From contig NZ_CP100462.1 in the NCBI RefSeq assembly GCF_024228675.1, positions 186,001-250,000 of the forward strand: a stretch of 64,000 bases of DNA, in the 5' to 3' direction. The position numbers and the translations under genes are program-made. Positions 46,281 to 55,428 of this stretch are shown here, one piece after another. The stretch's first letter is position 1, and each line of letters opens with the position of its first letter. The notes beneath the pieces were generated by a model, which ran no database searches, was not told where the DNA came from, and saw only the letters and a program-made list of their open reading frames with translations. The stretch is from Salinigranum marinum (GTDB lineage Archaea; Halobacteriota; Halobacteria; Halobacteriales; Haloferacaceae).

Positions 46281-46788
46281 GAGTAACTCTCTAGTGGGAG
46301 GGGTGCAGGACGGTTATGCCTGTCTCACATTTCAGCAATACGCGACGATTGGTTCTGCTCGTACTCGTTTTGGCCACGAACTACCAATTGCACTTCCACT
46401 CGGCCATGAACAGCTGTGTTCTGGAGAGGAATGCACGCACTTGATGGGGCGTGCATTCAGGATGCTCTCTCGATGTTGGCCTCATACAAAGCACTTCACC
46501 GGCTGAGCAGTCCCACCTGTTCCAGAAGCGTCGTCACCTCAGAGATCTGCTCTCGATCGGAAGAATCCATTTGCTCGATATCGATGTTGTTGAGGTTGCT
46601 GAACGCGCGTTACCGTCGGTATCCCGGTGTATCTCGTAGATCCACGATGTGCGCCTCCACCGGCTTCTGGCGGTAACGACAGCCAAGTCATTTCGCCGAT
46701 GACGCCGCGAATCACCCGCTCAGCTAACGTGCGTGCTAATCAACGAGTCTATCGGCAGGCGTAATACCGTGCCCTCACGGTGTCCAAC
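46281..46788. other. Region with a possible gene remnant
   Basis: 508 bp without an intact gene. On the minus strand at 46500-46680 one frame reads RYRQKPVEAHIVDLRDTPGYRR, a stop, and RAFSNLNNIDIEQMDSSDREQISEVTTLLEQVGLLSR ending in a stop. This looks like the tail of a gene with one nonsense change. No family recognised. Confidence 0.4.
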
Positions 46789-46998
46789 TCAATCGTGTTT
46801 CGTCCTCAGCAGCAGTGCGACTCCTGTGACTGATACTGACACCCCAAGGAGGACTAGACCGAGGTACGCAACAGCTATAGACCCGATATCCTGAATGGCC
46901 GAGTGGTACTTATCTGTCGTATGCAGGAACAGTAACAGGGTGCCTGCGATACTAATAACAAGTCCTACGGCGTTTGCCCACAGCCCTAACTTTGCCAT
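46789..46998 (-). CDS. Small two-helix membrane protein
   Basis: 69 residues with two hydrophobic helices (ANAVGLVISIAGTLLLFL and IAVAYLGLVLLGVSVSVTGVALLL) joined by a short polar loop. Such orphan membrane peptides are common in haloarchaea; the function is unknown. A TATA-like stretch lies upstream of the ATG. Confidence 0.6.
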   Translation of the reverse strand: MAKLGLWANAVGLVISIAGTLLLFLHTTDKYHSAIQDIGSIAVAYLGLVLLGVSVSVTGVALLLRTKHD

Positions 46999-47193
46999 GC
47001 TATCCTCTCGTTTTCTTCAGTCTACAAGACGGACATGTAGCGCGTATAACTTATTCGATTTCAGAACGGATCGAGTCTGGAGGCCCGCGGCACCCTCCTC
47101 GGTGATGTTCTACTGGCCGTGTTCGATTCGAGGAACTACTCTTCGTTGCACCGTCTAAGCCTCGGGGCCGGATCCTTACTGACAGTTCATTAC

Positions 47194-47224
47194 TTTTTTA
47201 AAACCTGATAATAACGGCTATTAT
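47194..47224 (+). promoter_or_regulatory. Promoter and inverted repeat of the HMG-CoA reductase operon
   Basis: TTTTTTAAAACC (47194-47205) is a TATA box 23-34 bp before the ATG at 47228, giving a leaderless transcript. Immediately after it ATAATA (47208-47213) and TATTAT (47219-47224) form a 6-bp inverted repeat with a 5-bp spacer over the transcription start, a good place for a repressor. Confidence 0.6.
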
Positions 47225-47227
47225 GAT

Positions 47228-48499
47228 ATGAACTCACGTATCACTGATTTCTATAAACAGGCACCCAGTGACCGCCTGGACACGATCGTAGAGCGAACGG
47301 ATCTCTCGGCCGAAGCCCGAGATGCGCTTGCGAACGTCGGCTTATCTCTAGGGGATGCCGACAACGTCAGCGAGAACGTCGTCGGAACGATCGAGTATCC
47401 GTTGAGCGTCGCGACGAACTTCGTCATCGATGGAGAGGACACGCTCGTCCCGATGGCCATCGAGGAGACGAGTGTCGTTGCGGCTGCATCCTACGGTGCC
47501 CTGATGGCTCGTGACACGGGCGGGTTCGAGACCAGCGTCTCGGGGCCGATAATGCTCTCACAGATTCAGGCGCTGGACGTCGCTGACCCTCACGCAGCCA
47601 AGGTCAAGATTCTGAACGAGAAGGACAACCTCGTCGAACTCGCGAACGAGCAGGACCCGGTCTTGGTCGAACACGGCGGTGGCTGTGAGGATATCGACGT
47701 TCGAATCATCGATACGCCACGCGGACAGATGGTGGTCACACAACTCGTCGTCGACGTTCGCGACGCGATGGGAGGCAACGCGGTCAACACGATGGCAGAG
47801 GCTCTTGCCCCAGCGATCGAACGGCTCACCGGCGGCGATGTTTCACTTCGGATCCTCTCAAATCTCGCAGACCGCCGGCTGGCACGAGCCCGCTGCCGAC
47901 TCGACCCTGCTGTTCTGGCGTCCGATGATACCGACCTCACGGGAGAGGAGGTACGGGACCGTATCGTCGATGCTTGGGCGTTCGCCGCAGGGGACCCGTA
48001 CCGCGCAGCGACGCACAACAAGGGGATAATGAACGGTATCGATGCCGTCGCGACGGCGACGTTCAACGACTGGCGAGCGATCGAAGCGGGCGCACACGCG
48101 TACGCTGCCCAGGGCGGGTATGGGCCACTCACGAACTACGAGATCGACGACGAGGGGTTTCTCGCGTGCAGCATCGAGATACCGATGCAGGTCGGAACCA
48201 TCGGGGGAGCGACCTCACTTCACCCCACTGCCCAGGCGTCGATGGAGCTGCTTGCTGTCGACTCCGCCGATGAGCTTGCTGGGGTTATGGCGGCTGTCGG
48301 TCTAGCACAGAACTACGCTGGTCTGCGGGCGCTCGTTTCAGAGGGTATCCAGGCCGGCCATATGAGTCTCCACGCGAAGAACATCGCCATCCAGGCCGAC
48401 GTTCCACAGGCGCTCGTCGATGAGGTGGCAGCGCAGATGGTTGCTGAGGACGAAATCAGACAGGACCGAGCAGAGGAACTGGCTAGTGAGCTGAAATGA
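47228..48499 (+). CDS. Class II (degradative) HMG-CoA reductase
   Basis: 423-residue protein that aligns along its length with the NAD-dependent Pseudomonas mevalonii enzyme rather than with the biosynthetic class I form used by most haloarchaea. Catalytic Glu is in IEETSVVAAASYG, Lys in ATHNKGIMNGID, Asp in FNDWRAIEAGAHAYA and His in GHMSLHAKNIA. It would oxidise mevalonate to HMG-CoA, or run in reverse. It is followed with a 4-bp overlap by the AtuA-type gene, so both are one operon. No HMG-CoA lyase gene is present in the window, so the carbon-carbon cleavage step must be elsewhere or done differently. Confidence 0.92.
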   Translation: MNSRITDFYKQAPSDRLDTIVERTDLSAEARDALANVGLSLGDADNVSENVVGTIEYPLSVATNFVIDGEDTLVPMAIEETSVVAAASYGALMARDTGGFETSVSGPIMLSQIQALDVADPHAAKVKILNEKDNLVELANEQDPVLVEHGGGCEDIDVRIIDTPRGQMVVTQLVVDVRDAMGGNAVNTMAEALAPAIERLTGGDVSLRILSNLADRRLARARCRLDPAVLASDDTDLTGEEVRDRIVDAWAFAAGDPYRAATHNKGIMNGIDAVATATFNDWRAIEAGAHAYAAQGGYGPLTNYEIDDEGFLACSIEIPMQVGTIGGATSLHPTAQASMELLAVDSADELAGVMAAVGLAQNYAGLRALVSEGIQAGHMSLHAKNIAIQADVPQALVDEVAAQMVAEDEIRQDRAEELASELK

Positions 48500-49845
48500 G
48501 TGTCCGGATCGCGAACGGCGCGGGGTTCTGGGGCGACTACCCGGATGCGACCACTCGGCTACTCAACGCAGGAGAGTTCGACTATCTCCAACTGGAGTAC
48601 CTCGCAGAGGTCACGATGGGTGTGCTCGCCAGGATCCAGGAATCGAAGCCTGACCAGGGGTATGCGTCCGACTTCACTCGCTTCGTCGTCGAACCTCATC
48701 TCGAGGGACTGCTCGAGCGGGACGTTCAGGTGGTAACGAACGCCGGCGGAATCAACCCGGAGGGATGTGCACGGCGAATCCAAGACATCGCTACAGAACA
48801 GGGGCTCGATGTCACCATCGCGACGGTTACCGGTGACAACATCACCGACAATCTCGAGGCAATCGACTCGGCGGCATCCCTCCGAAGTATCGACACGGGG
48901 GAACCGATGGATGCAATCGCGGAGTCTGTTGTGACCGCTGTTGCGTACCTCGGTGCGTTTCCGGTCGCCGAGGCACTTTCGACGGGCGCCGATATCGTCA
49001 TCACGGGTCGAATCGTCGATCCCGCGCTCACGCTTGGCCCGCTCATCCACGAGCATGGATGGGGCCGTGAGGAGTACGACCTGCTCGCGAGCGGCATCAT
49101 CGCTGGCCATCTCATCGAGTGCGGGACTCAGGTGACCGGCGGCAATTTCCTGGGGGACTGGCACGATATCGATTTCGAGGACCTCGGCTATCCGATCGCT
49201 GAGGTCACTCGCGAGGGCGAGATTACGATCACCAAACCACCGGGGACAGGTGGCAGAGTCTCCACCGAAACCGTGAAAGAGCAACTTCTGTACGAGATCG
49301 GTGACCCAGCGGCCTACAAGACACCGGACGTGCAGGCCGACTTCACGAGTCCGACCCTCTCCCAGGTTGATACCGAGACGGTTCGCCTTTCAGGAGTGTC
49401 CGGAAACGAACGCCCGGACCGATACAAGGCGACGGTCCACTACGAAGCTGGCTACAAACTCAACGGAAAGCTCCTCTACTCGCGACCGAATGCGCTGGAG
49501 AAGGCACGCTCGGCTGCGGCGTTGCTTGAGCAGCGGATCGAGGATCAGGGCCTGGATATCGAGGCCACCAACGCGGAGTTCGTTGGTCACGACGCGACAC
49601 ACGGCCCGGCCGCTCCGGTTCGATCTGAGTACAACGAGATCCTCCTCAGGTTCGCCGCTCGCGGCCAGGACAAGCAGACCCTCCGTCGACTTGGGATGGA
49701 GTTCGCGCCGCTGTCGATGGCCGGGCCACCGAGCGTCACTGGTCTCACTGACGGGGGTCGCCCCCGGCCACAACCGATCGTCGATACGTGGCCAACGCTC
49801 ATCCCCCGTGCGGCTGTCACCCCGGAGGTGCGAGTGTATGAGTAA
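48496..49845 (+). CDS. AtuA-family protein (DUF1446, acyclic terpene utilisation)
   Basis: 449 residues matching AtuA over its length: RIANGAGFWGDYPDATTRLLNAGEFDYLQLEYLAEVTMGVLAR, VVTNAGGINPEGCARRIQ, ADIVITGRIVDPALTLGPLIHEHGWGREEYDLLASGIIAGHLIECGTQVTGGNF and GYPIAEVTREGEITITKPPGTGGRVS. In Pseudomonas, AtuA is required for citronellol/geraniol catabolism, a route with HMG-CoA-like branched intermediates, but its biochemical role is not settled. Here it is coupled to HMG-CoA reductase instead of geranyl-CoA carboxylase. The start overlaps the reductase stop by 4 bp. Confidence 0.9.
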   Translation: MSVRIANGAGFWGDYPDATTRLLNAGEFDYLQLEYLAEVTMGVLARIQESKPDQGYASDFTRFVVEPHLEGLLERDVQVVTNAGGINPEGCARRIQDIATEQGLDVTIATVTGDNITDNLEAIDSAASLRSIDTGEPMDAIAESVVTAVAYLGAFPVAEALSTGADIVITGRIVDPALTLGPLIHEHGWGREEYDLLASGIIAGHLIECGTQVTGGNFLGDWHDIDFEDLGYPIAEVTREGEITITKPPGTGGRVSTETVKEQLLYEIGDPAAYKTPDVQADFTSPTLSQVDTETVRLSGVSGNERPDRYKATVHYEAGYKLNGKLLYSRPNALEKARSAAALLEQRIEDQGLDIEATNAEFVGHDATHGPAAPVRSEYNEILLRFAARGQDKQTLRRLGMEFAPLSMAGPPSVTGLTDGGRPRPQPIVDTWPTLIPRAAVTPEVRVYE

Positions 49846-50191
49846 CTGGGAGACGCCCGTCAAGATCGGCGAGTTGGCTCACGCACGCTCGGGAGATAAG
49901 GGGAACCGCGTCAATATCGGTGTCATCAGCGAAACCGAGGATGCGTTCGAGCGCCTCGACGAACAGCTCACTGCCGATCGGGTAGCCGAGTATTTCGACG
50001 GGATCATTCACGGAGAGGTCGAGCGGTACCGGCTCGAGAACGTTCAGGCGTTCAATTTCGTCGGCACCGACGCGCTCGATGGCGGAGGACAGGTGAGTCT
50101 CAGGTACGATACGCAGGGAAAGACCTACGCTGCGCTGTTGCTGGAGTGTGAACTACCAGCAGTCAACGAAGCCAAGCGTGGTCCCAGATGA
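49838..50191 (+). CDS. AtuA-associated small protein
   Basis: 117 residues. It has KIGELAHARSGDKGNRVNIGVIS followed by the block YRLENVQAFNFVGTDALDGGGQVSLRYDTQGKTYAALLLECEL. This is the domain that accompanies AtuA, sometimes as its C-terminal extension and sometimes, as here, as a separate gene. The two very likely form a complex. Overlaps the AtuA stop by 8 bp. Confidence 0.88.
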   Translation: MSNWETPVKIGELAHARSGDKGNRVNIGVISETEDAFERLDEQLTADRVAEYFDGIIHGEVERYRLENVQAFNFVGTDALDGGGQVSLRYDTQGKTYAALLLECELPAVNEAKRGPR

Positions 50192-50658
50192 CCATGACGG
50201 ATGCATCTCCAGGCGCAAATGCGCCGCGTGAGCGGGTATGGGTGAGTAAGTGGTATCGGATTCAGCCCAGTACGTTCGAGCAGTACGAGCTGTTCTTCGA
50301 ACCGGATATGGTCTACGCGGTGTACGCCGACGAGTCGTTCAAGTCGATTCTCCTTCGTCGGGATGGACGGGGCGAAGAAGCGACCGAGATCGGAGAAGAG
50401 TACGTTGACGTCCCCAGCTCCGAACTGCTGGATAACGAGCGTAGTTTCGCCATCGAGACGAGCGGTATCGATCGGATCGAACTGCGCGACGGCTCGTTCC
50501 TGTTCAAACCTCGACTGCGTCTCGTTACCGGCTCGAGAACCTACGACTTCTATCATCCGTCGCGAACTGTTGAGACCGGCGCGCTTGCAGCAGAGCTCTC
50601 GGAACACTACTCCGATTGGATAAAAATCTCGAAGTCGGCCGCGCCGTTTAGCTTGTGA
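50188..50658 (+). CDS. Hypothetical protein at the end of the HMG-CoA reductase/AtuA operon
   Basis: 156 residues. ATGA overlap with the previous gene shows coupling, but no family was recognised. It starts with a short unstructured segment, then VWVSKWYRIQPSTFEQYELFFEPDMVYAVYADESFKSILLRR and SFLFKPRLRLVTGSRTYDFYHPSRTVETGALAAELSEHY, a beta-rich PH-like pattern. The 3' end overlaps the convergent symporter gene by 11 bp. It may be an accessory or regulatory factor of the operon. Confidence 0.75.
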   Translation: MTMTDASPGANAPRERVWVSKWYRIQPSTFEQYELFFEPDMVYAVYADESFKSILLRRDGRGEEATEIGEEYVDVPSSELLDNERSFAIETSGIDRIELRDGSFLFKPRLRLVTGSRTYDFYHPSRTVETGALAAELSEHYSDWIKISKSAAPFSL

Positions 50659-52129
50659 CGACGCGTCTGATATCCGAGGCGATATCGGTACCTGCGCTCG
50701 AGGACGTCACGTAACTCACCACGATCAACGTGATGGATGAGACGACGAGCGTGAACGCTCCGATGACGACGCTGTTGGGCAGTGAGAATCCTGCGAACTC
50801 ACCGGCGACGGCGAGTCCGAGGTTCAGGACCAACGAGACCGCAACCGCTGCAACCGCCCCTTCCTTCGAGGCCCCACTCCAGTTGAGTCCGATACCGAGG
50901 ATCGGGACGATCGCGCTGGCGAACAGCGCCCAGCCGACGACGCCGAGTAGACCGACGAGGATTTGGGCGTAGAACGCGAGCAGGAGCGACCCAACGATGA
51001 TCGACGCCGCGGCGATCCGGTGTGCCCACAGCTCCTGACGGTCCGTGGAGAACTCGTACCCGAGGCTCTCCGGGATGTCACGCGCCATGTTGGCCGCGCC
51101 GATATTGATGAAGGCGTCACTCGTACTCATGATGGCTCCGAGCGCTGCGGCGAACACGAGACCAGCAATCACGGGCGGCGTGAAGTTCGTCAGGAAGAAC
51201 GGTGCCGCTGCGTCAGGACTCCCTAGCGACGATAACGTGCCCGTCTCCACGCCTGCACGCACGCTGATGCCGATACCGAGCATCATCAGGGAGGAGGCGA
51301 AGTACGACAGCCCAGCGATGGGTGCACCCCACTTGAGGAGCTTGACGTCTCGGACCATGTACAGCTTGTGGGCCATGTGTGGCTGTCCGGAGTTGCCGAT
51401 AGTGAACAGGAAGTACCAACAGAGAACGAGCATCACCGGGAAGCTCCCGAACGCTCCTGCGAAGGTTGGATCGTTCACGGCGATATCTTGACTCATCTGG
51501 GTGAGGCCACCACCGTAGTTGAGCGTGATGGCGAACACGACGATGCTGCCGATGACCATCACGACACCCTGTATGAGGTCCGTAGTGACGCCGGCGATCA
51601 TCCCACCGCCAACCGTGTAGATGGCGATGACACCCACGGCAATTAGCAACGCAACGATCTGGCTCGTGCCGATGATCTCAGAGAGGACGAACCCCATCGC
51701 CTTCAACTGGACGGCGAGATACGAGATTACGCCGAGCAGCACCGAGACAGCGGTCAGTCCCCGTACGGCATCGCTGTTGTATCGCGCGTACGCTGCATCG
51801 GGAATTGTCAAGATCTCTCGGACCTCGGCCATCAGCCGCATCTTCTTGCCGAGGACGAACCAAGAGATGGGGAACGCAAGTGGTGCAGCGATGGCGATCC
51901 AGAGGAAGGCGTATCCTCCCTGGTAGAAGAGGCCGGGGCCACCGATGAACCCGAAGCCACTCATAATCGAGGCGAATGCCGAAAAGGCGACAGCCCAGAT
52001 GCCGAAGCGCTTTCCAGCGATGAGGAAGTCGGCTGTGCTCTTCGTTTCTCGAGTCGCCCAGACTCCGATGGCGAGCATCCCGACCAAGAAGAGTCCGACG
52101 ATGCCGACGATGATGGGATCAAGCGCCAT
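50648..52129 (-). CDS. Sodium:solute symporter family (SSS) transporter
   Basis: 493 residues with about 13 hydrophobic helices. The N-terminus has the SSS layout (VGMLAIGVWATRETKSTADFLIAGKRFGIWAVAFSAFASIMSGFGFIG), and ITLNYGGGLTQMSQ and AALGAIMSTSDAFINIGAANMARDIPES contain the Na-site/discontinuous-helix region. Family members import acetate, pantothenate, proline or other carboxylates with sodium. Convergent with, and abutting, the HMG-CoA reductase/AtuA operon, so a carboxylate such as mevalonate or an isoprenoid acid is a candidate substrate; this is inference. Confidence 0.9.
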   Translation of the reverse strand: MALDPIIVGIVGLFLVGMLAIGVWATRETKSTADFLIAGKRFGIWAVAFSAFASIMSGFGFIGGPGLFYQGGYAFLWIAIAAPLAFPISWFVLGKKMRLMAEVREILTIPDAAYARYNSDAVRGLTAVSVLLGVISYLAVQLKAMGFVLSEIIGTSQIVALLIAVGVIAIYTVGGGMIAGVTTDLIQGVVMVIGSIVVFAITLNYGGGLTQMSQDIAVNDPTFAGAFGSFPVMLVLCWYFLFTIGNSGQPHMAHKLYMVRDVKLLKWGAPIAGLSYFASSLMMLGIGISVRAGVETGTLSSLGSPDAAAPFFLTNFTPPVIAGLVFAAALGAIMSTSDAFINIGAANMARDIPESLGYEFSTDRQELWAHRIAAASIIVGSLLLAFYAQILVGLLGVVGWALFASAIVPILGIGLNWSGASKEGAVAAVAVSLVLNLGLAVAGEFAGFSLPNSVVIGAFTLVVSSITLIVVSYVTSSSAGTDIASDIRRVVTS

Positions 52130-52599
52130 CAGTCATCACCTGCAACGGACGGACTCGGCTTCCGTTCCATCTGTTCGAAGCGTTCTGCCTGTTCGTCCTT
52201 CCAAATGAAGCGATCGAATAGGTACGGATACGCCAGCATCATGAGAATCGCTGGCGGCATCCAGAGTCCGTAGACGACGATGGCTGTTGCCCGTGGGAAG
52301 CCCAGCCAGTAGACCGGATCCGTGTACGTCGGATTCTGGAAGTGGAAGAACCAGAGGGCAGCGAAGACGACGCTCAAGATGATGACGAGTCCCCCGGCGA
52401 CTTTCACGAACGGTGCCCACTCGGTGTGGTCTGCGGTCGACTGAACACCGAGCAAGAAGTAGAGACCGAAGAACGCGATAATCGTGTACGAGAAGACTAG
52501 TTGTCCCACTGTTCCACCAAGCAGCATCGCACCCACCATCACCACGAGGGTGACTAGTGCTGCCAGTACGATTCGATCACCGTTGGAAGTACCAGCCAT
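52129..52599 (-). CDS. Small membrane partner of the symporter
   Basis: 156 residues with four hydrophobic helices (LAALVTLVVMVGAMLLGG, VFSYTIIAFFGLYFLLG, VKVAGGLVIILSVVFAALWFF, AIVVYGLWMPPAILMMLAYPYLF) and a charged tail (FIWKDEQAERFEQMERK). It shares one base with the symporter start. Several SSS symporters (ActP, PanF) are preceded by small 2-4-helix proteins (DUF485, DUF997); this looks like the haloarchaeal counterpart, though sequence similarity is not evident. Confidence 0.8.
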   Translation of the reverse strand: MAGTSNGDRIVLAALVTLVVMVGAMLLGGTVGQLVFSYTIIAFFGLYFLLGVQSTADHTEWAPFVKVAGGLVIILSVVFAALWFFHFQNPTYTDPVYWLGFPRATAIVVYGLWMPPAILMMLAYPYLFDRFIWKDEQAERFEQMERKPSPSVAGDD

Positions 52600-52772
52600 G
52601 ACACCAATGCACGTGGTTATAGCGGTGGTATTTAACCGTTCCTGTATGTCCGATCAATTGTTATATATTTAATCTGTATGAGAGCGTATGTTAAATGAAA
52701 ACCGACGTGTGAAGTCCGCCTGGGGTCGCGCTTCATTACAACTAAGGGTTCTGCATCAACTCTTTGCCAACA
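52600..52772. promoter_or_regulatory. Divergent promoter region, symporter operon versus HD gene
   Basis: On the minus strand GTTAAATACC (near 52630-52640) lies about 30 bp before the start at 52599, a leaderless arrangement. A second AT-rich block (TTATATATTTAAT, 52661-52673) lies further up and may carry an activator site. Confidence 0.5.
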
Positions 52773-53438
52773 ATGCCCTCTGGATTAGGTTCCCGTGCCC
52801 GAGAGCTATCACTACCGTACTATGAGGATGCCTTACCTGCACACGATATTTTCCATGCGAAACGAGTGCATGACGTTGCCCTCCAGCTTGCGGACCAGCA
52901 TCCCGACAGTGTTGACCGAGAAGTACTGGCTGCAGCAGCCTGGTTCCACGACATTGGTCGGCCACTGGAACGGGTCGGAGAGATTGATGACCACGACGAA
53001 TGGGCTGCGAGCGAAGCCACGGCCCTCCTTCAGACTGAGGACGTGGCGACTGATCGGCTCGCCGCAGTCAGGCACAGTCTGCGTGCACACAGCATCCGGG
53101 CGAACTCTCCCGAGCCAGTGACAATCGAGGCGAAACTGCTCTTCGATGCTGACAAACTCGACGCGGCTGGCGCTGTCGGGCTCGTTCGACTCGCCTGTAT
53201 TGTCGGTGAGCGATCGGGGCGTACCGGTGAGCAGTATGCAATTATTGATGACGCATCTACACTCGGCGGAGATCATCCTGAACTGCCAGATATTGACCTC
53301 ATCCGCGAGTGGACACGTGAACGTCTTGATTCGCTATATACTGAACCAGGACGACATCTCGGTGAGTCTCGCTGGGGGTTTATGCAGACCTTCTTCGACC
53401 AATTCGCTCACGAAACCGACGCAGGCACGGGGAACTAG
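52773..53438 (+). CDS. HD-domain metal-dependent phosphohydrolase
   Basis: 221 residues. The HD signature includes His in DIFHAKRVHDVALQLAD and HD in AAWFHDIGRPLERV, with further Asp in LFDADKLDAAGA, the pattern of small HD hydrolases acting on nucleotides. The substrate is unknown. ATG at 52773; a TTG 9 bases upstream is possible. Confidence 0.82.
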   Translation: MPSGLGSRARELSLPYYEDALPAHDIFHAKRVHDVALQLADQHPDSVDREVLAAAAWFHDIGRPLERVGEIDDHDEWAASEATALLQTEDVATDRLAAVRHSLRAHSIRANSPEPVTIEAKLLFDADKLDAAGAVGLVRLACIVGERSGRTGEQYAIIDDASTLGGDHPELPDIDLIREWTRERLDSLYTEPGRHLGESRWGFMQTFFDQFAHETDAGTGN

Positions 53439-53740
53439 TCGCTGGGGACGCCAGCGTCAGTCCGCCGTCGGGCGAGGAGGCGTACGCCACCCCGCGGTTC
53501 GGTGATTGGCCGTTCGCATTCACGCGAATCGACGCCGTCTGCGTCTGGATCCAGGGCGGCTACCAAGTCAGTCGCGATCCCGACGACTATCTGCTGTTCA
53601 TCGCTGTACACGAGCAGAACGTCGACGCCTGCGAAACGTTCTTCGAATCGTTCGGGCTGCCGACCGCCTTCGAGCGCCAGCCCCCGGCCGTCTGGTCGTG
53701 GAACTCGTTCCTGTTTGATTTCGTAGTCGACCCGCCGCAT
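53435..53740 (-). CDS. Small hypothetical protein
   Basis: 101 residues starting MRRVDYEIKQERVPRPDGRGLALEGGRQPERFEERFAGVDVLLVYSDEQQIVVGIATDLVAALDPDADGVDSRECE. The core LLVYSDEQQIVVGIATDLVAALD looks like a real beta-alpha unit; the C-terminus is Arg-rich. An overlapping frame just upstream encodes a short Cys-containing peptide (MTTSDYNVDIIGKSCICPDRQQRTP), suggesting a possible frameshift. No family recognised. Confidence 0.45.
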   Translation of the reverse strand: MRRVDYEIKQERVPRPDGRGLALEGGRQPERFEERFAGVDVLLVYSDEQQIVVGIATDLVAALDPDADGVDSRECERPITEPRGGVRLLARRRTDAGVPSD

Positions 53741-54013
53741 GTGTTTGCACCTCCTTCGGGAGTACGTTGCTGCCGATCCGGGCAGATACACGACTTGCCG
53801 ATGATATCGACGTTGTAGTCACTCGTTGTCATGATCTGCTTCGAGACGTCCCGATCCGGAACGCACCGTACAGTTCAAGGGGTGATACTATCGTATCCCC
53901 AGACCGTTTCGTCAGTATCTATAGCGGAGGTGCCGTTGCACTTCGTGGAAGGTACGGAACGTCGTCCTGACCAGTGCCCAGCGCTTATCGTCGTGCCGCG
54001 CGGTGAGGGCTGT

Positions 54014-54448
54014 ATGTACGACCATATTTTCGTTCCGACCGATGGTAGCGACCACAGCGACCAGGCTGCCGAACACGCGATCTCTCTCGCCGAGCAGTTC
54101 GGCGCAATGATTCACGCGCTGTTCGTCGTCGAACAGGCAGGGCCTAGCGGCCACTGGGACTTTGCGGTCGAACAACAGGAAGCACTCGGTGAAGAGGCGC
54201 TGGACGAGGTGGCCGCGCTGGGCGAAGAGTGCGGCGTACACGTCGAAATTCACCTTCGCCGTGGTGTGCCCAGTGAGGAGATCGTCGACGCCGCCACCGA
54301 CTACGAGGCCGACCTCATCGTACTGGGGACGCAGGGCCGAACCGGGTTCTCACGCATCGCCACCGCTGGAAGCACGACAGAGCGTGTGGTCAGATTGACT
54401 GGGGTTCCGACACTCGTCATCGGCGGTGCGGGCATCGGAGACGAGTGA
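54014..54448 (+). CDS. Universal stress protein (UspA family)
   Basis: 144 residues: MYDHIFVPTDGSDHSDQAAEHAISLAEQFGAMIHALFVVE at the N-terminus, then ADLIVLGTQGRTGFSRIATAGSTTERVVRLTGVPTLVIG with the G-x2-G-x9-G(S/T) ATP-binding loop (GTQGRTGFSRIATAGST). ATP-binding Usp proteins act in stress survival; haloarchaea have dozens. The start was set at MYDHIFVP; the frame continues upstream to 53831 without similarity. Confidence 0.92.
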   Translation: MYDHIFVPTDGSDHSDQAAEHAISLAEQFGAMIHALFVVEQAGPSGHWDFAVEQQEALGEEALDEVAALGEECGVHVEIHLRRGVPSEEIVDAATDYEADLIVLGTQGRTGFSRIATAGSTTERVVRLTGVPTLVIGGAGIGDE

Positions 54449-54723
54449 GTCCGGCTCTCGACTCTGAGGTGATAACTGAAACCTCTGTTTCGACCGATTT
54501 ACGAACAGCCTGTATTAGATGGTTCTCCTATCCACTCTATCGTAGCGTTTGAACGAAACCACTCACTCCGTTTCTCGAATCACACCAGCAATTAGCTACA
54601 ACGTCCAGAGCGACGCGAACGGTCGTGAAGAGTTACGAGCTCTCTTATAGAGTTGTCTCCTGCGAGATACACACTCTGTATGTATCACCCCACATATATC
54701 AAAAGTTGATTGTTTTGACAGAG

Positions 54724-55330
54724 CTACTCCACCGGGTCGGCGAACCGTTCCCGCAGCGTCTCTTCACGATCCTCGAACTGGGTCGCTTTCTCCTGCACAT
54801 CGTTGCTGACACGCTCGATCTGTGCGAGTGCCAACTGGCGTTCCAGTTCGGTCTGTCCGGCGCCGTCGGTTTCCGACTCTGCCTCCCGCTCGTAGGACTG
54901 TTCGACCTGTGAGAGGCTCGCCTCAGGATTGAACAGGAGGTCGTTGGCCGCTCTGACGTATCCGTCGGGTGCCAACCCCTCTTTTCCAGTGAAAAAGTGC
55001 GTCAAGGCATACGTGGCTCCCGAATGGAGCGTCCACATATCGATCTCGAACGGAGTTGATGCGTTCGCTCTGGCGTCACTCGCTGCTCGTTCTGAGAGAT
55101 ACGCTGGGAAGCCCAGATGTGTGTAGAACTCTTCGACGTCGAACGGATTCTGCGTGAACTCTACCGTGATCTCCTGTGCGTCGGTGATGAACGTATAGCG
55201 GTCGTTAGCGACGAGCTCTACCTGTCCGAGGATCTGCTCCTGTGAGAACTGGTCTTCTGGGCGTCAGTAGTCAGATTGAACTCCAGCTGCCGGGTCTCGT
55301 AGAAATCTGTATCGTTCGGTTTGACGGGAT
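54724..55330 (-). pseudogene. Unknown haloarchaeal gene, 5' end degraded and frameshifted
   Basis: The minus-strand frame from about 55259 down to 54724 reads PEDQFSQEQILGQVELVANDRYTFITDAQEITVEFTQNPFDVEEFYTHLGFPAYLSERAA and continues to a long coiled-coil-like acidic C-terminus (YEREAESETDGAGQTELERQLALAQIERV). Upstream, in another frame, TNPVKPNDTDFYETRQLEFNLTTDA fits directly in front, with one base lost near 55257. No start codon is found before a stop. The encoded protein family was not recognised. Confidence 0.6.
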
Positions 55331-55428
55331 TAGTTTATCTTCGATGTCATTTCCGCAGCGGACTGATGACAACGCTACAGCTGACGAGCCCGGCGTTTGC
55401 GAACGGTGATCCGATTCCAGACAAGTAT

